64,000 nucleotides of DNA from Gemmatimonas sp. (GCF_031426495.1 NZ_JANPLK010000051.1:100534-164533); one strand, 5' to 3'. Positions 7,598 through 16,021 are shown, counted from the first letter of the stretch. Numbers and translations are program-made. The notes: generated by a model from the sequence alone, not told the origin.

Positions 7598-9156
7598 CGC
7601 TTGGGCGTGAGCAGGGCGACCGGCAGGATGCACTCTTCCGGCGTCACACCACCGTGCAGGAACGATCCACGATACCGACTCTGGTACTCACGCAGCTTGG
7701 TGGGATACACGAAGAAGGTATCGCCGGCGGCCATGAGGGTGTTGTTGCCGGGGCCGCGATGCGGCAAGCGCAGGTCATCGGGATTCGTGAACAACAGCGC
7801 CTGCTCGGGCCGTTCGGCCCGCAGATCCTCGCCGAACTTGTAGCGCAGGTTGGCCGTGGCATCACGCTTGGCGAAGACGGTGGCCGGCGAATTACAGTGC
7901 AGCGCGCCGTGATCACTGGTGATGACCACCGAGATGTTGCGGCGCGACGCTTCCTTGAGCAGCGTGAACAGGGATGACCGTTCGAACCACTGCTTGGTGA
8001 TGGCCCGCAGCGCGATTTCGTCACGCGCGACTTCGAACAGAATCATCGATTCGCTTCGACCATGCGTGAGCATGTCCACGAAGTTGAACACGAACGCGTG
8101 AATGCCTTCACCGGCGATCGCGCCCGGCAAGTGGCGCTCGAGATCGTCGGAATCGGCGGCAGTCGTGATCTTGTGGTAGCGCACGGGCGCCTGAACCTTC
8201 AGCTCCTCGAGATGCGCCACCAGCAAGTCGCGCTCGTGCATGTTGAGCGTTTCGTCGTCCTTCTCGCCCCACCAGTCGGGAAAGCGCGCGGCGATTTCCC
8301 CGGGAAAGAGCCCGCTGAACAACGCATTGCGCGCGTAGGGCGTGGCGGTGGGCAGAATCGAGTAGTAGTGCGTGGTTTCCACGTCGTATAGCGGGGCCAG
8401 CAACGGCTCCAGCACGCGCCATTGATCCACCCGCAAACAGTCGATGACCACGAAGATCGCCTTGCGATCGCGGGCCAGCACCGGCATCACGAATTCGGTC
8501 ACGACATCCACCGACAGCGGCGGCCGGTCGCCTTCGAGCTCACGGAGCCAGCGCGGATACTCGGTGCGCATGAACGTGGCGAACTCGCGATGCATATCGG
8601 GATACAGCCCGCGCAACGACTCGTGCAGCCCCATTTCACCGGCGGCGGCGAGGTCGACGTCCCATTGCATCAGTTCCGCGAAGCGCTCGATCCAGCCGCG
8701 CCAATCGAGCCCGGCATAGCGCTCAGTCTCGATGTAGCGGAACCGTTCCACGAAAGCGCGGGCCAGCGCCTGAGAGCGAATCAGCGGACCTTCGAGGATG
8801 CGGGTAACCACCGTGAGCACCTGCCGCGGTGTAATCGGCTTCACGAGGTAATCGCGAATATTCACGCCGATCGCTTCCTTCAGCGTGGCGTCCTCCTCGC
8901 TCTTGGTCACCATCACGACCGGCATGGTCGGCAGCATCTCGCGGATGTCCTTGTAGGCATCCAATCCGCGCGTGCCGGGCATCTGCTCGTCGAGCAGCAC
9001 CAAATCGTACGGGCGCCGCCGCAGCAGCTCGAGCGCGTCGTCCGCGTTCGTCGCCGTCTCGACGTGATAGCCCTTGTCTCCGAGCAGGAGTCGATGCGGC
9101 TCGAGAAGCTCCGCTTCGTCGTCCACCCAGAGAATCGTTTTTGCCATCAGCGCCAT
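7594..9156 (-). CDS. porX: PorX-like response regulator with PglZ phosphodiesterase domain
   Basis: 520-residue two-domain protein. Residues about 5-120 are a CheY-like receiver: acidic pair in WVDDEAE, phospho-acceptor Asp in LVLLDEQMPG, Thr in MVTKSEED and Lys in YLVKPI. The rest is a PglZ (alkaline-phosphatase superfamily) domain with metal-site FVVIDCLRVDQW, the nucleophile-type threonine in ILPTATPYARNALFSG, and ITSDHGALHC with metal-binding Asp and His. This is the arrangement of PorX, which in Bacteroidota regulates the type IX secretion system and is reported to cleave oligonucleotides. No T9SS gene is visible here. The start at 9156 (MALMAK) is preferred because TACCTT lies 5 nt before it; the alternative is MAK at 9147. 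Confidence 0.88.
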   Translation of the reverse strand: MALMAKTILWVDDEAELLEPHRLLLGDKGYHVETATNADDALELLRRRPYDLVLLDEQMPGTRGLDAYKDIREMLPTMPVVMVTKSEEDATLKEAIGVNIRDYLVKPITPRQVLTVVTRILEGPLIRSQALARAFVERFRYIETERYAGLDWRGWIERFAELMQWDVDLAAAGEMGLHESLRGLYPDMHREFATFMRTEYPRWLRELEGDRPPLSVDVVTEFVMPVLARDRKAIFVVIDCLRVDQWRVLEPLLAPLYDVETTHYYSILPTATPYARNALFSGLFPGEIAARFPDWWGEKDDETLNMHERDLLVAHLEELKVQAPVRYHKITTAADSDDLERHLPGAIAGEGIHAFVFNFVDMLTHGRSESMILFEVARDEIALRAITKQWFERSSLFTLLKEASRRNISVVITSDHGALHCNSPATVFAKRDATANLRYKFGEDLRAERPEQALLFTNPDDLRLPHRGPGNNTLMAAGDTFFVYPTKLREYQSRYRGSFLHGGVTPEECILPVALLTPKR

Positions 9157-9161
9157 CTTGT

Positions 9162-9167
9162 AAGGTA
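9162..9167 (-). promoter_or_regulatory. Putative -10 box for leaderless porX mRNA
   Basis: On the minus strand TACCTT ends 5 nt before the ATG at 9156. A TANNNT box at this distance would place the transcription start at about the A of the ATG. No clear -35 element or Shine-Dalgarno is seen. Confidence 0.5.
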
Positions 9168-9240
9168 CCTGAGCGGCGGGACTACGGTCCAGCGGCGTCG
9201 GCCCCGGCTACCGCGCCGCGCCGGACGCAATCGGACGCGT

Positions 9241-9246
9241 TACATT
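9241..9246 (+). promoter_or_regulatory. Putative -10 box for the leaderless gene at 9253
   Basis: TACATT ends 6 nt before the GTG at 9253, again fitting a leaderless transcript. It lies back to back with the porX box, so the roughly 75-nt gap between them would be a divergent promoter region. Confidence 0.45.
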
Positions 9247-9252
9247 CGGACT

Positions 9253-9648
9253 GTGCACGCTGAATCCCTTCCCTACGCGCTCGAACCGCTGCGCTTTCCG
9301 TTCCCTGCTCTCGCGTCGCTGGCCGGACGCCTGCCGCTGGGTGGCGGACGTGAGGTAGCCCTGGCCGCGCTCATGACCGCCCGGTTGGCGCAGGGCGTGA
9401 TGACCGCCGACGCGCTCCATCCCGGTGAACGGGTCACCCGCGCCGCCGCCGCCAAGGTGTGGCTGGCATCCCTCGCACTCCCGGCAACGACGCGCGTGCC
9501 GTTTGCCCGCTGCGTCGAGTCAACCACGGGCACCTCGCTACAGGTGGCGGGCGCGATCCGCAGCCTCGTCGCGGCCGCCGGCACGCATCTCGACGGCCCC
9601 TCGGTGCAGGAACTCGAGAAGCTCGCGCGCCTGCTCGCGGGCTCATGA
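9253..9648 (+). CDS. Hypothetical protein upstream of a RecA-fold protein
   Basis: 131-residue protein of unknown function, starting at GTG six bases after a TACATT box. The sequence is rich in Ala, Leu and Arg and has no signal peptide. It has amphipathic helices (for example GREVALAALMTARLAQGVM and GPSVQELEKLARLLAGS), suggesting a small all-helical cytoplasmic protein. It overlaps the next gene as ATGA (9645-9648), so the two are almost certainly co-translated and may act together. No family is recognised. Confidence 0.7.
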   Translation: MHAESLPYALEPLRFPFPALASLAGRLPLGGGREVALAALMTARLAQGVMTADALHPGERVTRAAAAKVWLASLALPATTRVPFARCVESTTGTSLQVAGAIRSLVAAAGTHLDGPSVQELEKLARLLAGS

Positions 9649-10487
9649 CCCACCGCACCGATATCTCGCCGCTGACCCGCGTCGTGGCGCGCCTCGACCG
9701 GACCAGCGTCGGCGACGTCGACCCCGCTATTGTCCCCACCCGATTCCCATCGATCGATCGCGCCATTGGCGGGGGCTTTCGCCGCGGCGATCTGATCGTG
9801 GTCGGGGGAGACGACAGCGCCGGCTGCTCGGCGCTGGGACTCGCCATCGCCCTGCGCGTCTTCCCCCGCGCCCTGCTGTTAACGGGAGAAATGCAGGCCG
9901 AGCGCGCCTACGAGCGCGCCCTTGCCATGGGGGCGAAGGTGTCGTTGGAATCGATGCGACTTGGTGTGGTCAGCGAGGAAGAACGCGCCCGCCTTGCCAC
10001 GGTCGCGGTCACGCTGCGCGACCGTGCCCCGGTCATCGAAACGATCACCTCGGGCACCATGTCCGCCATTGATCGTGCCGTAGAAGCCACGCCCGACGCC
10101 TCGGTGGTGGTGGTCGATCCGCTGGAATGCCTGCTGGATCGTGATTCGGGTCGCGACGAAGCACTGGGGTTCGCGGTGCTTGCGCTCAAGCGACTCGCGC
10201 TGCGGCGGAATGTGGCGGTGCTGCTGACGACACACCTGCCGCAGCTCGACCGCGTGCGCCACGATCGCCGTCCCCGTCTCACGGATTTCGGATTGGGCGG
10301 AGCGATCGGGACCCACGCCGATCTGGTGCTCGGGCTCTACCGCGAGGAGCTGTACGAAGCCGATCTCGGCGTGTCCGGCGCCGCGGAGTTGCTGCTGCTG
10401 AAGAACCGGGATGGGGCGAGGGGATATGTCGATCTGTATTTCGACCAGCGGTTCAGTCGATTCGAGGATGTACTGGAGGAGTTTTAG
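9645..10487 (+). CDS. DnaB-helicase-like RecA-fold protein with degenerate Walker A
   Basis: 280-residue protein resembling the C-terminal RecA-like domain of replicative helicase DnaB without the N-terminal domain. Residues about 33-50 (RFPSIDRAIGGGFRRGDL) match the DnaB linker and start of its core. The Walker B strand is ASVVVVDPLECLL. The end, LLLKNRDGARGYVDLYFDQRFSRFED, matches the DnaB C-terminal pattern. The P-loop is GGDDSAGCSALGL (residues 54-66), where the invariant Lys-Thr is Cys61-Ser62, so ATP hydrolysis is doubtful. It could be a regulatory paralogue, a helicase-loading partner or a nucleotide sensor. The ATG overlaps the preceding stop. Downstream lies array B. Confidence 0.75.
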   Translation: MTHRTDISPLTRVVARLDRTSVGDVDPAIVPTRFPSIDRAIGGGFRRGDLIVVGGDDSAGCSALGLAIALRVFPRALLLTGEMQAERAYERALAMGAKVSLESMRLGVVSEEERARLATVAVTLRDRAPVIETITSGTMSAIDRAVEATPDASVVVVDPLECLLDRDSGRDEALGFAVLALKRLALRRNVAVLLTTHLPQLDRVRHDRRPRLTDFGLGGAIGTHADLVLGLYREELYEADLGVSGAAELLLLKNRDGARGYVDLYFDQRFSRFEDVLEEF

Positions 10488-10690
10488 ACTCACGGCCTTT
10501 CGGTTTTTAGCCCATGGCCCATGGCTCACGGCCCATGGCTCACGGCCGATAGCCTTCAAAGGGCTTTGGGCTTTGGGCTGTAGGCCATGGGCTGTAGGCC
10601 ATGGGCTTTGGGCTTTGGGCTTTGGGCTGTAGGCCATGGGCTTTGGGCCATGGGCTTTGGGCTTTGGGCAATGGGCTATCGGGCTTTTTA
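10488..10690. repeat. Heptamer inverted array B (GGGCNNT family)
   Basis: It fills most of the 280-nt gap between the DnaB-like gene and yebC. The left arm (10488-10553) is C-rich with 7-bp units such as CCCATGG and CTCACGG. The right arm (10561-10679) is exactly 17 consecutive 7-bp units of types GGGCTTT, GGGCTGT, AGGCCAT, GGGCCAT, GGGCAAT and GGGCTAT. The two arms are complementary in type and can form a long imperfect hairpin. The GGG runs spaced by 4 nt (six in a row at 10638-10679) also fit a G-quadruplex pattern. The same family recurs at 30346-30600 and 55840-56020. Confidence 0.9.
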
Positions 10691-10767
10691 CACCCCTGCC
10701 CCACGTCTCGTTATTTTCCCCGACATCGGTTTGACAGCACCCATATCCGCATTCACGGGGCAGGGCG

Positions 10768-11511
10768 ATGGCAGGACATAGCAAATGGAAGACGATCAAG
10801 CGCGCAAAGGCGGCCACCGACAACAAGCGCGGAGCGCTCTTCACGCGACTGATCCGCGAAATCACCATGGCTGCCAAGCTTGGCGGCGGTGATCCGGGCG
10901 GTAATCCTCGGCTCCGCACCGCCATCGACAACGCGAAGGCGGTGTCGATGCCCAAGGACAACATCGACCGTGCCATCAAGAAGGGTACGGGCGAACTGGA
11001 AGGCGTGGATTATGTCGAGGTGCTGTACGAGGCCTACGGGCCCGGCGGCGTCGCGATCATGATTCAGGCGGTGACCGATAACCCCACGCGCACCGTGGCC
11101 GACGTGCGGCACAAGCTGTCGCGCAACAATGGCAACATGGGCTCCAGCAACTCGGTGGCCTATCTGTTCGAGCGGAAGGGGCAGATGTCGGTGTCGGCCG
11201 ACGGTGTGGTCGAAGATACGCTGATCGAAGCCGCGCTCGAGGCTGGCGCCGATGATGTGGTGCGGGACGACACCGAGTTCACGATCACCACTGATCCCGG
11301 TGCGCTGCACGCGACGAAGGAAGGCCTCGAGTCGAAGAAGTACAAAGTGGCCGACGCGGAACTCGCCTGGGTGCCCAAAAGCACGGTAAAGGTGGAAGGC
11401 GCGGCGGCCGACCAGCTCATGAAGCTGCTCGAAGCGCTCGAAGAACTCGACGACGTGCAGAAGGTCGACGCGAACTTCGAGATGGACGACGACGCCATGG
11501 CCGAGGCGTGA
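10768..11511 (+). CDS. yebC: YebC/PmpR (TACO1-like) family protein
   Basis: 247 residues, the usual length of the family. The N-terminal signature MAGHSKWKTIKRAKAATDNK is diagnostic, and the GGGDPGGNPRLRTAIDNAKAVSMP and YEAYGPGGVAIMI motifs follow. Family members are described as DNA-binding regulators or as ribosome-associated factors that relieve stalling on proline stretches. The gene is first in a yebC-ruvC-ruvA operon, a very common order in bacteria, and its TGA overlaps the GTG of ruvC. A G-rich stretch (GGGGCAGGGCG) before the ATG may serve as the ribosome binding site. Confidence 0.95.
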   Translation: MAGHSKWKTIKRAKAATDNKRGALFTRLIREITMAAKLGGGDPGGNPRLRTAIDNAKAVSMPKDNIDRAIKKGTGELEGVDYVEVLYEAYGPGGVAIMIQAVTDNPTRTVADVRHKLSRNNGNMGSSNSVAYLFERKGQMSVSADGVVEDTLIEAALEAGADDVVRDDTEFTITTDPGALHATKEGLESKKYKVADAELAWVPKSTVKVEGAAADQLMKLLEALEELDDVQKVDANFEMDDDAMAEA

Positions 11512-12044
11512 GCCCGTCGCTGGTGCTCGGGATCGATCCGGGCACCGCCGTCACGGGGTACGGTGTGGTCGCCTTCGACGGCCGCATCGCCACTCTCGTG
11601 GAGTGCGGCGTCATCCGCACGACCGCGAAGGATCCGCTGCCGCAGCGCCTGTTGGAGATTTCCGAAGGCGTGGAGGAAATTCTCGCGCGGCACCGTCCCG
11701 ACACGATGTCGGTGGAAGACGTGTTCTACGCCAAGAACGTGCGCACGACGATCGTGCTCGGTCATGCGCGCGGCGTGATTCTCCTCGCCGCGCAGAAGGC
11801 CGCCCTCACGATCTGCGAGTATCCGCCGGCCGAGATCAAGAAGGCGATCACCGGCACCGGCGCGGCCACGAAGGAGCAGGTGCAATTCATGGTGGCGCGC
11901 CTGCTGCGCCTCAAGTCGGCACCGCAGCCCGCCGACGCCGCCGATGGCGTCGCCGCCGCGCTTTGTGCGTGTCTCATGTCGTCGCGACCGAAGCTCCCCG
12001 AGCTTCCGCCGCTGCGTCTTCCCCTCTCCAAGCTCGCGAAATGA
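11508..12044 (+). CDS. ruvC: Holliday junction resolvase RuvC
   Basis: 178-residue endonuclease that cuts Holliday junctions with RuvAB during recombination repair. It starts at GTG overlapping the yebC stop (GTGA). The active-site carboxylates are in LGIDPGTAVTGYGVV (first Asp), SVEDVFYAKNV (Glu) and the C-terminal QPADAADGVAAALC (two Asp residues). All four expected acidic positions appear present. Its stop overlaps the ruvA start as ATGA. Confidence 0.95.
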   Translation: MSPSLVLGIDPGTAVTGYGVVAFDGRIATLVECGVIRTTAKDPLPQRLLEISEGVEEILARHRPDTMSVEDVFYAKNVRTTIVLGHARGVILLAAQKAALTICEYPPAEIKKAITGTGAATKEQVQFMVARLLRLKSAPQPADAADGVAAALCACLMSSRPKLPELPPLRLPLSKLAK

Positions 12045-12637
12045 TCGCACTGGTATCCGGCACGCTCGTCCACCGCGAACTCGATCGGGTAGAAATTCTC
12101 ACGGCGGGCGGTGTGGGCTACGAGTGCCTCATTCCGCTCTCGGTCTTCGAGTCGTTACCGCCGGAAGGGGCGACGATCACGCTGCACACGCATCTCGCCG
12201 TGCGCGAAGATGCGTGGCACTTGTACGGCTTCTCCGATCGCTACGACCGCGCCGTCTTCCAGCGGCTGCTCGTGGCCAAGGGCGTCGGCCCGGCGCTCGC
12301 GCTCGGCATTCTCTCGTCGCTCACGCCGGAGCGCGTGGTCCGTGCCTTGCGCGAGAAGGACATCACGACCCTCATGCGCGTGCCGCGCGTGGGTCGGAAG
12401 AAGGCCGAGCAGATCATTCTCGACCTGGCCGACAAGATGGACACCGTAGGCTCGGCGCCGACAGCCACCGGCGCCGCGAAGAGCCCCGTCGCCGACGACG
12501 CCATTCGTGCGCTCATCGCGCTGGGCTACAACCAACTCGAAGCCGATCGCGCCGTACGGGCGGTGGTGGACGCGGGCGGTGGTGGAGATGTGGGGGCGGT
12601 GGTGAGGGCGGCGCTCTCGAGGCTAACGGCGAAGTAG
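12041..12637 (+). CDS. ruvA: Holliday junction branch-migration protein RuvA
   Basis: 198 residues starting at an ATG that overlaps the ruvC stop. The N-terminal OB-fold (MIALVSGTLVHRELDRVEI, GVGYECLIPLSV) is followed by the helix-hairpin-helix pair VAKGVGPALALGILSSL and LMRVPRVGRKKAEQIILDL, which bind junction DNA. The C-terminal domain (DDAIRALIALGYNQLEADRAV) contacts RuvB. The ruvB gene, normally next, is displaced about 4.8 kb downstream by an opposite-strand block. The stop codon is followed after 2 nt by array C. Confidence 0.95.
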   Translation: MIALVSGTLVHRELDRVEILTAGGVGYECLIPLSVFESLPPEGATITLHTHLAVREDAWHLYGFSDRYDRAVFQRLLVAKGVGPALALGILSSLTPERVVRALREKDITTLMRVPRVGRKKAEQIILDLADKMDTVGSAPTATGAAKSPVADDAIRALIALGYNQLEADRAVRAVVDAGGGGDVGAVVRAALSRLTAK

Positions 12638-12639
12638 GC

Positions 12640-12722
12640 GGTAGGGCGTACGGGGTCGGGAGTAGCCCGTACCCCTTACTCCGTACCCCTTACTCCGCAC
12701 CCCTTACTCCGTACCCCTTCCC
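12640..12722. repeat. Heptamer inverted array C (GTAGGGG/GTAAGG family)
   Basis: Spans the gap between the convergent ruvA and M28 peptidase genes. The left arm carries G-rich units (GGTAGGG, CGTACGGGG, GGGAGTA). The right arm carries alternating 7-bp units GTACCCC and TTACTCC (one copy GCACCCC), giving an exact 14-bp period for three to four rounds. The arms are complementary in type. Related arrays occur at 29466-29517 and 54081-54163. Confidence 0.85.
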
Positions 12723-12728
12723 TAGCAA

Positions 12729-14354
12729 TCACCGCCGGTACTGTGTTGCGTCCCGCTGTGGCTTGCCGCAATTCGGCACCGTAATCCCCTGCCCCGGGCG
12801 GCCACCGGGAATCGGATCGACCAGCACGCGCGAGCTCTTCTCGGCGTCTTCGCTGGCGAGATATACGAACATCGCGGTGAGCGTCGCGTTGTGCTTCAAG
12901 TCATCGAGAATGATCTTGTCGAACGAGTCGCGGTTCGTGTGCCACGTGCTGTTGCTGTAGTCCCAGTTCAACGCACCCAGTCCGACCGCCGGGGCGCCCC
13001 AGCAACGGAACGACGCGTCGTCCGATCCGGCGCCGATACCCGACGGGCCCGAGAGACGGATGTACTGCGTGAGCTGCGACGGCATTTGGCTCATGTACTG
13101 CGCCAGGCGCGGACCGTTTTCCGGGTGCAGCCCCGGACCTGTGCTCACCACACGTCCCGTACCGTTGTCCTGATTGAACGCGAACTGCAGCCCCTTGATC
13201 ACTTCGGGGTGATCGGCGGTGAAGGAGCCCGAACCGTTCAGCCCCTGCTCTTCGCCGCTCCAGTGACCGACCAGAATCGTGCGCGACGGCTTGGGATACA
13301 CCGTCTTCAGTATGCGTAACGCTTCCATCATGGTGATCGAACCCGTGGCGTTGTCGGTCGCGCCAGAGTGTCCTTCCCAGCTGTCGAAGTGCGCCGACAG
13401 CACCACGAACTCGTCGGGCTTGGTGGCGCCCTTGATCTCGGCGATCACGTTGAACACCGGCTTGTCGCCGAGCGCTTCCGATTCGGCCATCACGCGCACC
13501 TTCGGGCCCTGCTTGTTCTGCGCGAGGCGGAACAGCATGCCGTAGTCTTCGCATCCCACATCGAACGTCGGCAACGCCGCGTTGCGCGGCGATCCGAAAA
13601 TCTTGTTCACGCCGGGATACTGCGAGTAGTTCGACTCGAACACGGCCACGGCACCAGCGGCCTTGAGGTCGCTGTAGAACGTCGGTACGCGCTGCGTCAC
13701 GCCCTGATACGTGGCCGACAGATCGCGCTGCATCGAGTCGAGCGACGACTGTGTGCTCGGCATCGCGAACTCGGCGAGCTGCGACGCCGGACGGCAGGTG
13801 AGACGCGGCGCCGACGCCAGCACGATCTTGCCCTTCACACTCGGCAACCACGCCTTGAACTCTTCCGGCGACTGATACGGCTTGACCACGACCACGTCAC
13901 CGCCAGCCCACTTGCCCGAGGTGTTGCCGCTCCACGACAGCATGTTGACTTCGAGCGACTTCACTCGCGGCGCCGTGAGCTGCGCGAACGCCGCCCCACG
14001 CTTCCACGAATTCCACGTGCCATACTGCTCCTTGCGCGCCGTCACGCCGAACTGCTTGTACGTCGCCAGCAGCCAATCCTGCGCGCGATTCATGTTGGGC
14101 GAACCCGTGAGACGCGGGCCGACGGAGTCGAGCAGCTGCTGCGCCAGCGTGCCCGCCTGCGACCGCTGCATCCCCTCTTCCCACAGCTTCAGGATCACGG
14201 GATCAGTGGGCGCGTCCTTGCGAACGTATGACGGCGCCGGATCAACCGGCAGCGCCTGAATGTTCTTGGCGACCGGTGACGGGCCGCGACCGGGCTGTGC
14301 GGCGGCAGAGCCGGCCGTCGCCAGCATCAGAGCAAGTGCAGCAGAGGTACGCAT
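12729..14354 (-). CDS. Secreted M28 family zinc peptidase
   Basis: 541-residue aminopeptidase-like protein with a signal peptide (MRTSAALALMLATAGSAAAQ) and so periplasmic or secreted. After a PA-like insert region the M28 core shows the co-catalytic zinc motifs: His and Asp in LSAHFDSWEGHSGATDNATG, the general-base and ligand Glu pair in HWSGEEQGLNGSGSF, a later Asp in FNQDNGTG, and the terminal His in STWHTNRDSFDKI. It probably trims N-terminal residues from exogenous peptides. It starts 38 nt after the stop of the FtsX-type permease on the same strand, so it may be the last gene of that operon. Confidence 0.9.
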   Translation of the reverse strand: MRTSAALALMLATAGSAAAQPGRGPSPVAKNIQALPVDPAPSYVRKDAPTDPVILKLWEEGMQRSQAGTLAQQLLDSVGPRLTGSPNMNRAQDWLLATYKQFGVTARKEQYGTWNSWKRGAAFAQLTAPRVKSLEVNMLSWSGNTSGKWAGGDVVVVKPYQSPEEFKAWLPSVKGKIVLASAPRLTCRPASQLAEFAMPSTQSSLDSMQRDLSATYQGVTQRVPTFYSDLKAAGAVAVFESNYSQYPGVNKIFGSPRNAALPTFDVGCEDYGMLFRLAQNKQGPKVRVMAESEALGDKPVFNVIAEIKGATKPDEFVVLSAHFDSWEGHSGATDNATGSITMMEALRILKTVYPKPSRTILVGHWSGEEQGLNGSGSFTADHPEVIKGLQFAFNQDNGTGRVVSTGPGLHPENGPRLAQYMSQMPSQLTQYIRLSGPSGIGAGSDDASFRCWGAPAVGLGALNWDYSNSTWHTNRDSFDKIILDDLKHNATLTAMFVYLASEDAEKSSRVLVDPIPGGRPGQGITVPNCGKPQRDATQYRR

Positions 14355-14391
14355 GCGGTGTTCGGGGATTCGGTGAATGAAGTGTTGTGCG

Positions 14392-16011
14392 TCAGGCCCG
14401 CGGACTCAATCCGTCCACGAGCGACGTGCGATAGGCCTTCCACGCCGGCACGAAGCCGATCACAAGGCCCGCACCCATAACAACGGCGAGATAGGTCCAC
14501 TCCGTTGAGCGCAGCGGATGCAAGGCGAGATGCAACCCGAAACGTTGTTCAATAGGACCCTGCGCCACGAACAAGCCGAGGTACACGGCGGCCACGCCGA
14601 TGAGGCACCCGAGCAACGCCAGGAGTCCACTCTCCAGCACGAGCAGCGAGATGATCATGCGCGGACCCGCACCCACCGCACGCAGAATCGCCATCTCGCG
14701 ACGCCTGGCTTCGAGCGACGAGTAGAGCGCCACCAGCATGCCGGTGAGGCCGATCGCCACCGCGAAGATCGCGATCACGCGCAACCCGACTTCGGCGCTG
14801 CCGATGTTCTGCCACAACTCGCCCAGCGCTACGCCGGGAATCACCGCCGTGAGCGGCTCCTCCAAGTCGGTATTCATCTCACGCTGTAACATCAGCGCTT
14901 CGAAGCGGTTCTTCGTCCCGACGAAGAACGCCGTAATCTGATCGTCGCCATGATCGTGCGCCGGCTCAGCCGCGACCGAGCTCCTCTCGGCCGGCTTCGT
15001 GGCCTTCTGCTCCGCCACCTTCTGCGCCACCGCTGCCGCCTTCACCTCCGGCAGCGCACTCGGTGGCGGCTCCGCGCCCGGCATCACCAACGGCGTCCCC
15101 GGCGGCGGACTCGCCCCCGGCATCACCAATGGCGTCCCCGGCGGCGGCTCCGCCCCCGGCATGACCATGGGCGTCCCAGCAGGCGGTGTCATCGCCGCCG
15201 CCCGCTGTTTGTTCGCCGCAATGATCGCCGAAGCCTTCGCGCGCTTTGCCGCAATCGGCTTTCGCGCAGTTCGCGGTTGCGCCGCCCCCCCCTGCCCACT
15301 CCCCCCTGATACCCTCCCTCCTGCTCCCTCCGCCGACGCCATCGACGACCCAGCGATCTCAGCCCCAGCCTCCGGCTCATGCATCGCCTCAATCCCGCCA
15401 AGCGTCACGTACACCGAGCGATCGATCGGCGTGAACGTGCGCCCGAGAATCCCGACCACATGGAACGGGTGCGCCTCATGACTCGACGTACCGATGTCGC
15501 GGAGCCCGTGCACCACCACCACCGGCGACCCGATCGTGTAGCCCAGCTTCTCCGCCACGTCGCTGCCGATCACCACTTCCGTATCCGCGACCGCGGCGCG
15601 TCCGGACACGAACACGATCCGGCCATCTTTGCGGAATCGATAGCGCTCGTAGAACTCGGGCGTGGTACCGACCACGCGGAAGCCGCGATGACTGTCGCCG
15701 AGGGAGTACGGGACCACCCACTTCACGGCAGGATGCGCCTTCCACCGCTCCATCGTGGACAGCTTCACCGAACCGGAGGGCGAGCCGATGCCGAACACCG
15801 CGCTCAACAAGACTTGCAAGGTGCCACCGCGCGCACCGACGATCAGGTCGACACCGCGAATCGTGCCGGCAAAGCTATCGCGCACGCCGGCCCGCACATT
15901 CTCGATGCCCACCAGCAGCGTCACGCTGAGCGCGATCGACGCGACCGTGAGCGACGTCGTCAGCAGGCGGCTTCGCAGCGACGTCAGCGCCAGACGCAGA
16001 ATCATCATCAT
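14392..16011 (-). CDS. MacB/Lol-type ABC transporter permease with low-complexity insert
   Basis: 539-residue FtsX-superfamily permease: an N-terminal helix (about residues 12-37), a periplasmic domain to about residue 400, then three C-terminal helices (AIFAVAIGLTGMLVALYSSL; ESGLLALLGCLIGVAAVYLGL; YLAVVMGAGLVIGFVPAW). Such proteins extrude or extract lipoproteins and other substrates by mechanotransmission rather than import. The periplasmic part is broken at about residues 214-350 by a Gly-rich, Lys/Ala-rich and Pro-rich linker with four PPPGTPLVMPGA-like repeats. The linker ends in a His/Asp cluster (AHDHGDDQ), after which the family sequence resumes. The partner ATPase lies upstream (10-nt gap), with DUF3299 before it. 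Confidence 0.88.
   Translation of the reverse strand: MMMILRLALTSLRSRLLTTSLTVASIALSVTLLVGIENVRAGVRDSFAGTIRGVDLIVGARGGTLQVLLSAVFGIGSPSGSVKLSTMERWKAHPAVKWVVPYSLGDSHRGFRVVGTTPEFYERYRFRKDGRIVFVSGRAAVADTEVVIGSDVAEKLGYTIGSPVVVVHGLRDIGTSSHEAHPFHVVGILGRTFTPIDRSVYVTLGGIEAMHEPEAGAEIAGSSMASAEGAGGRVSGGSGQGGAAQPRTARKPIAAKRAKASAIIAANKQRAAAMTPPAGTPMVMPGAEPPPGTPLVMPGASPPPGTPLVMPGAEPPPSALPEVKAAAVAQKVAEQKATKPAERSSVAAEPAHDHGDDQITAFFVGTKNRFEALMLQREMNTDLEEPLTAVIPGVALGELWQNIGSAEVGLRVIAIFAVAIGLTGMLVALYSSLEARRREMAILRAVGAGPRMIISLLVLESGLLALLGCLIGVAAVYLGLFVAQGPIEQRFGLHLALHPLRSTEWTYLAVVMGAGLVIGFVPAWKAYRTSLVDGLSPRA
15062..15187. repeat. In-frame 33-bp tandem repeats inside the permease gene
   Basis: Three to four imperfect direct repeats of about 33 bp (plus-strand core GCCCGGCATCACCAA) lie within the permease coding region. 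On the minus strand they encode an 11-residue Pro-rich unit (PPGTPLVMPGA type). They produce an extended periplasmic linker and keep the reading frame. Confidence 0.85.
15297..15326 (-). repeat. Copy of the array-A 30-mer inside the permease gene
   Basis: Read on the minus strand, this 30-mer matches the intergenic sequence at 1531-1560 at 27 of 30 positions by eye. Here it lies in frame and encodes part of the Gly-rich stretch EGAGGRVSGGS of the permease linker, so a member of an intergenic repeat family is being translated. Confidence 0.8.
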
Positions 16012-16021
16012 CGCGATGCCC

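Noticed and set aside
7594..9156. BREX defence (PglZ)
   Set aside because: PglZ here is fused to a receiver as in PorX, and no BrxA/B/C, PglX or BrxL is seen nearby.
15062..15187. Separate intergenic repeat array
   Set aside because: The units lie inside the permease frame in 33-bp in-frame steps; treated as coding repeats.
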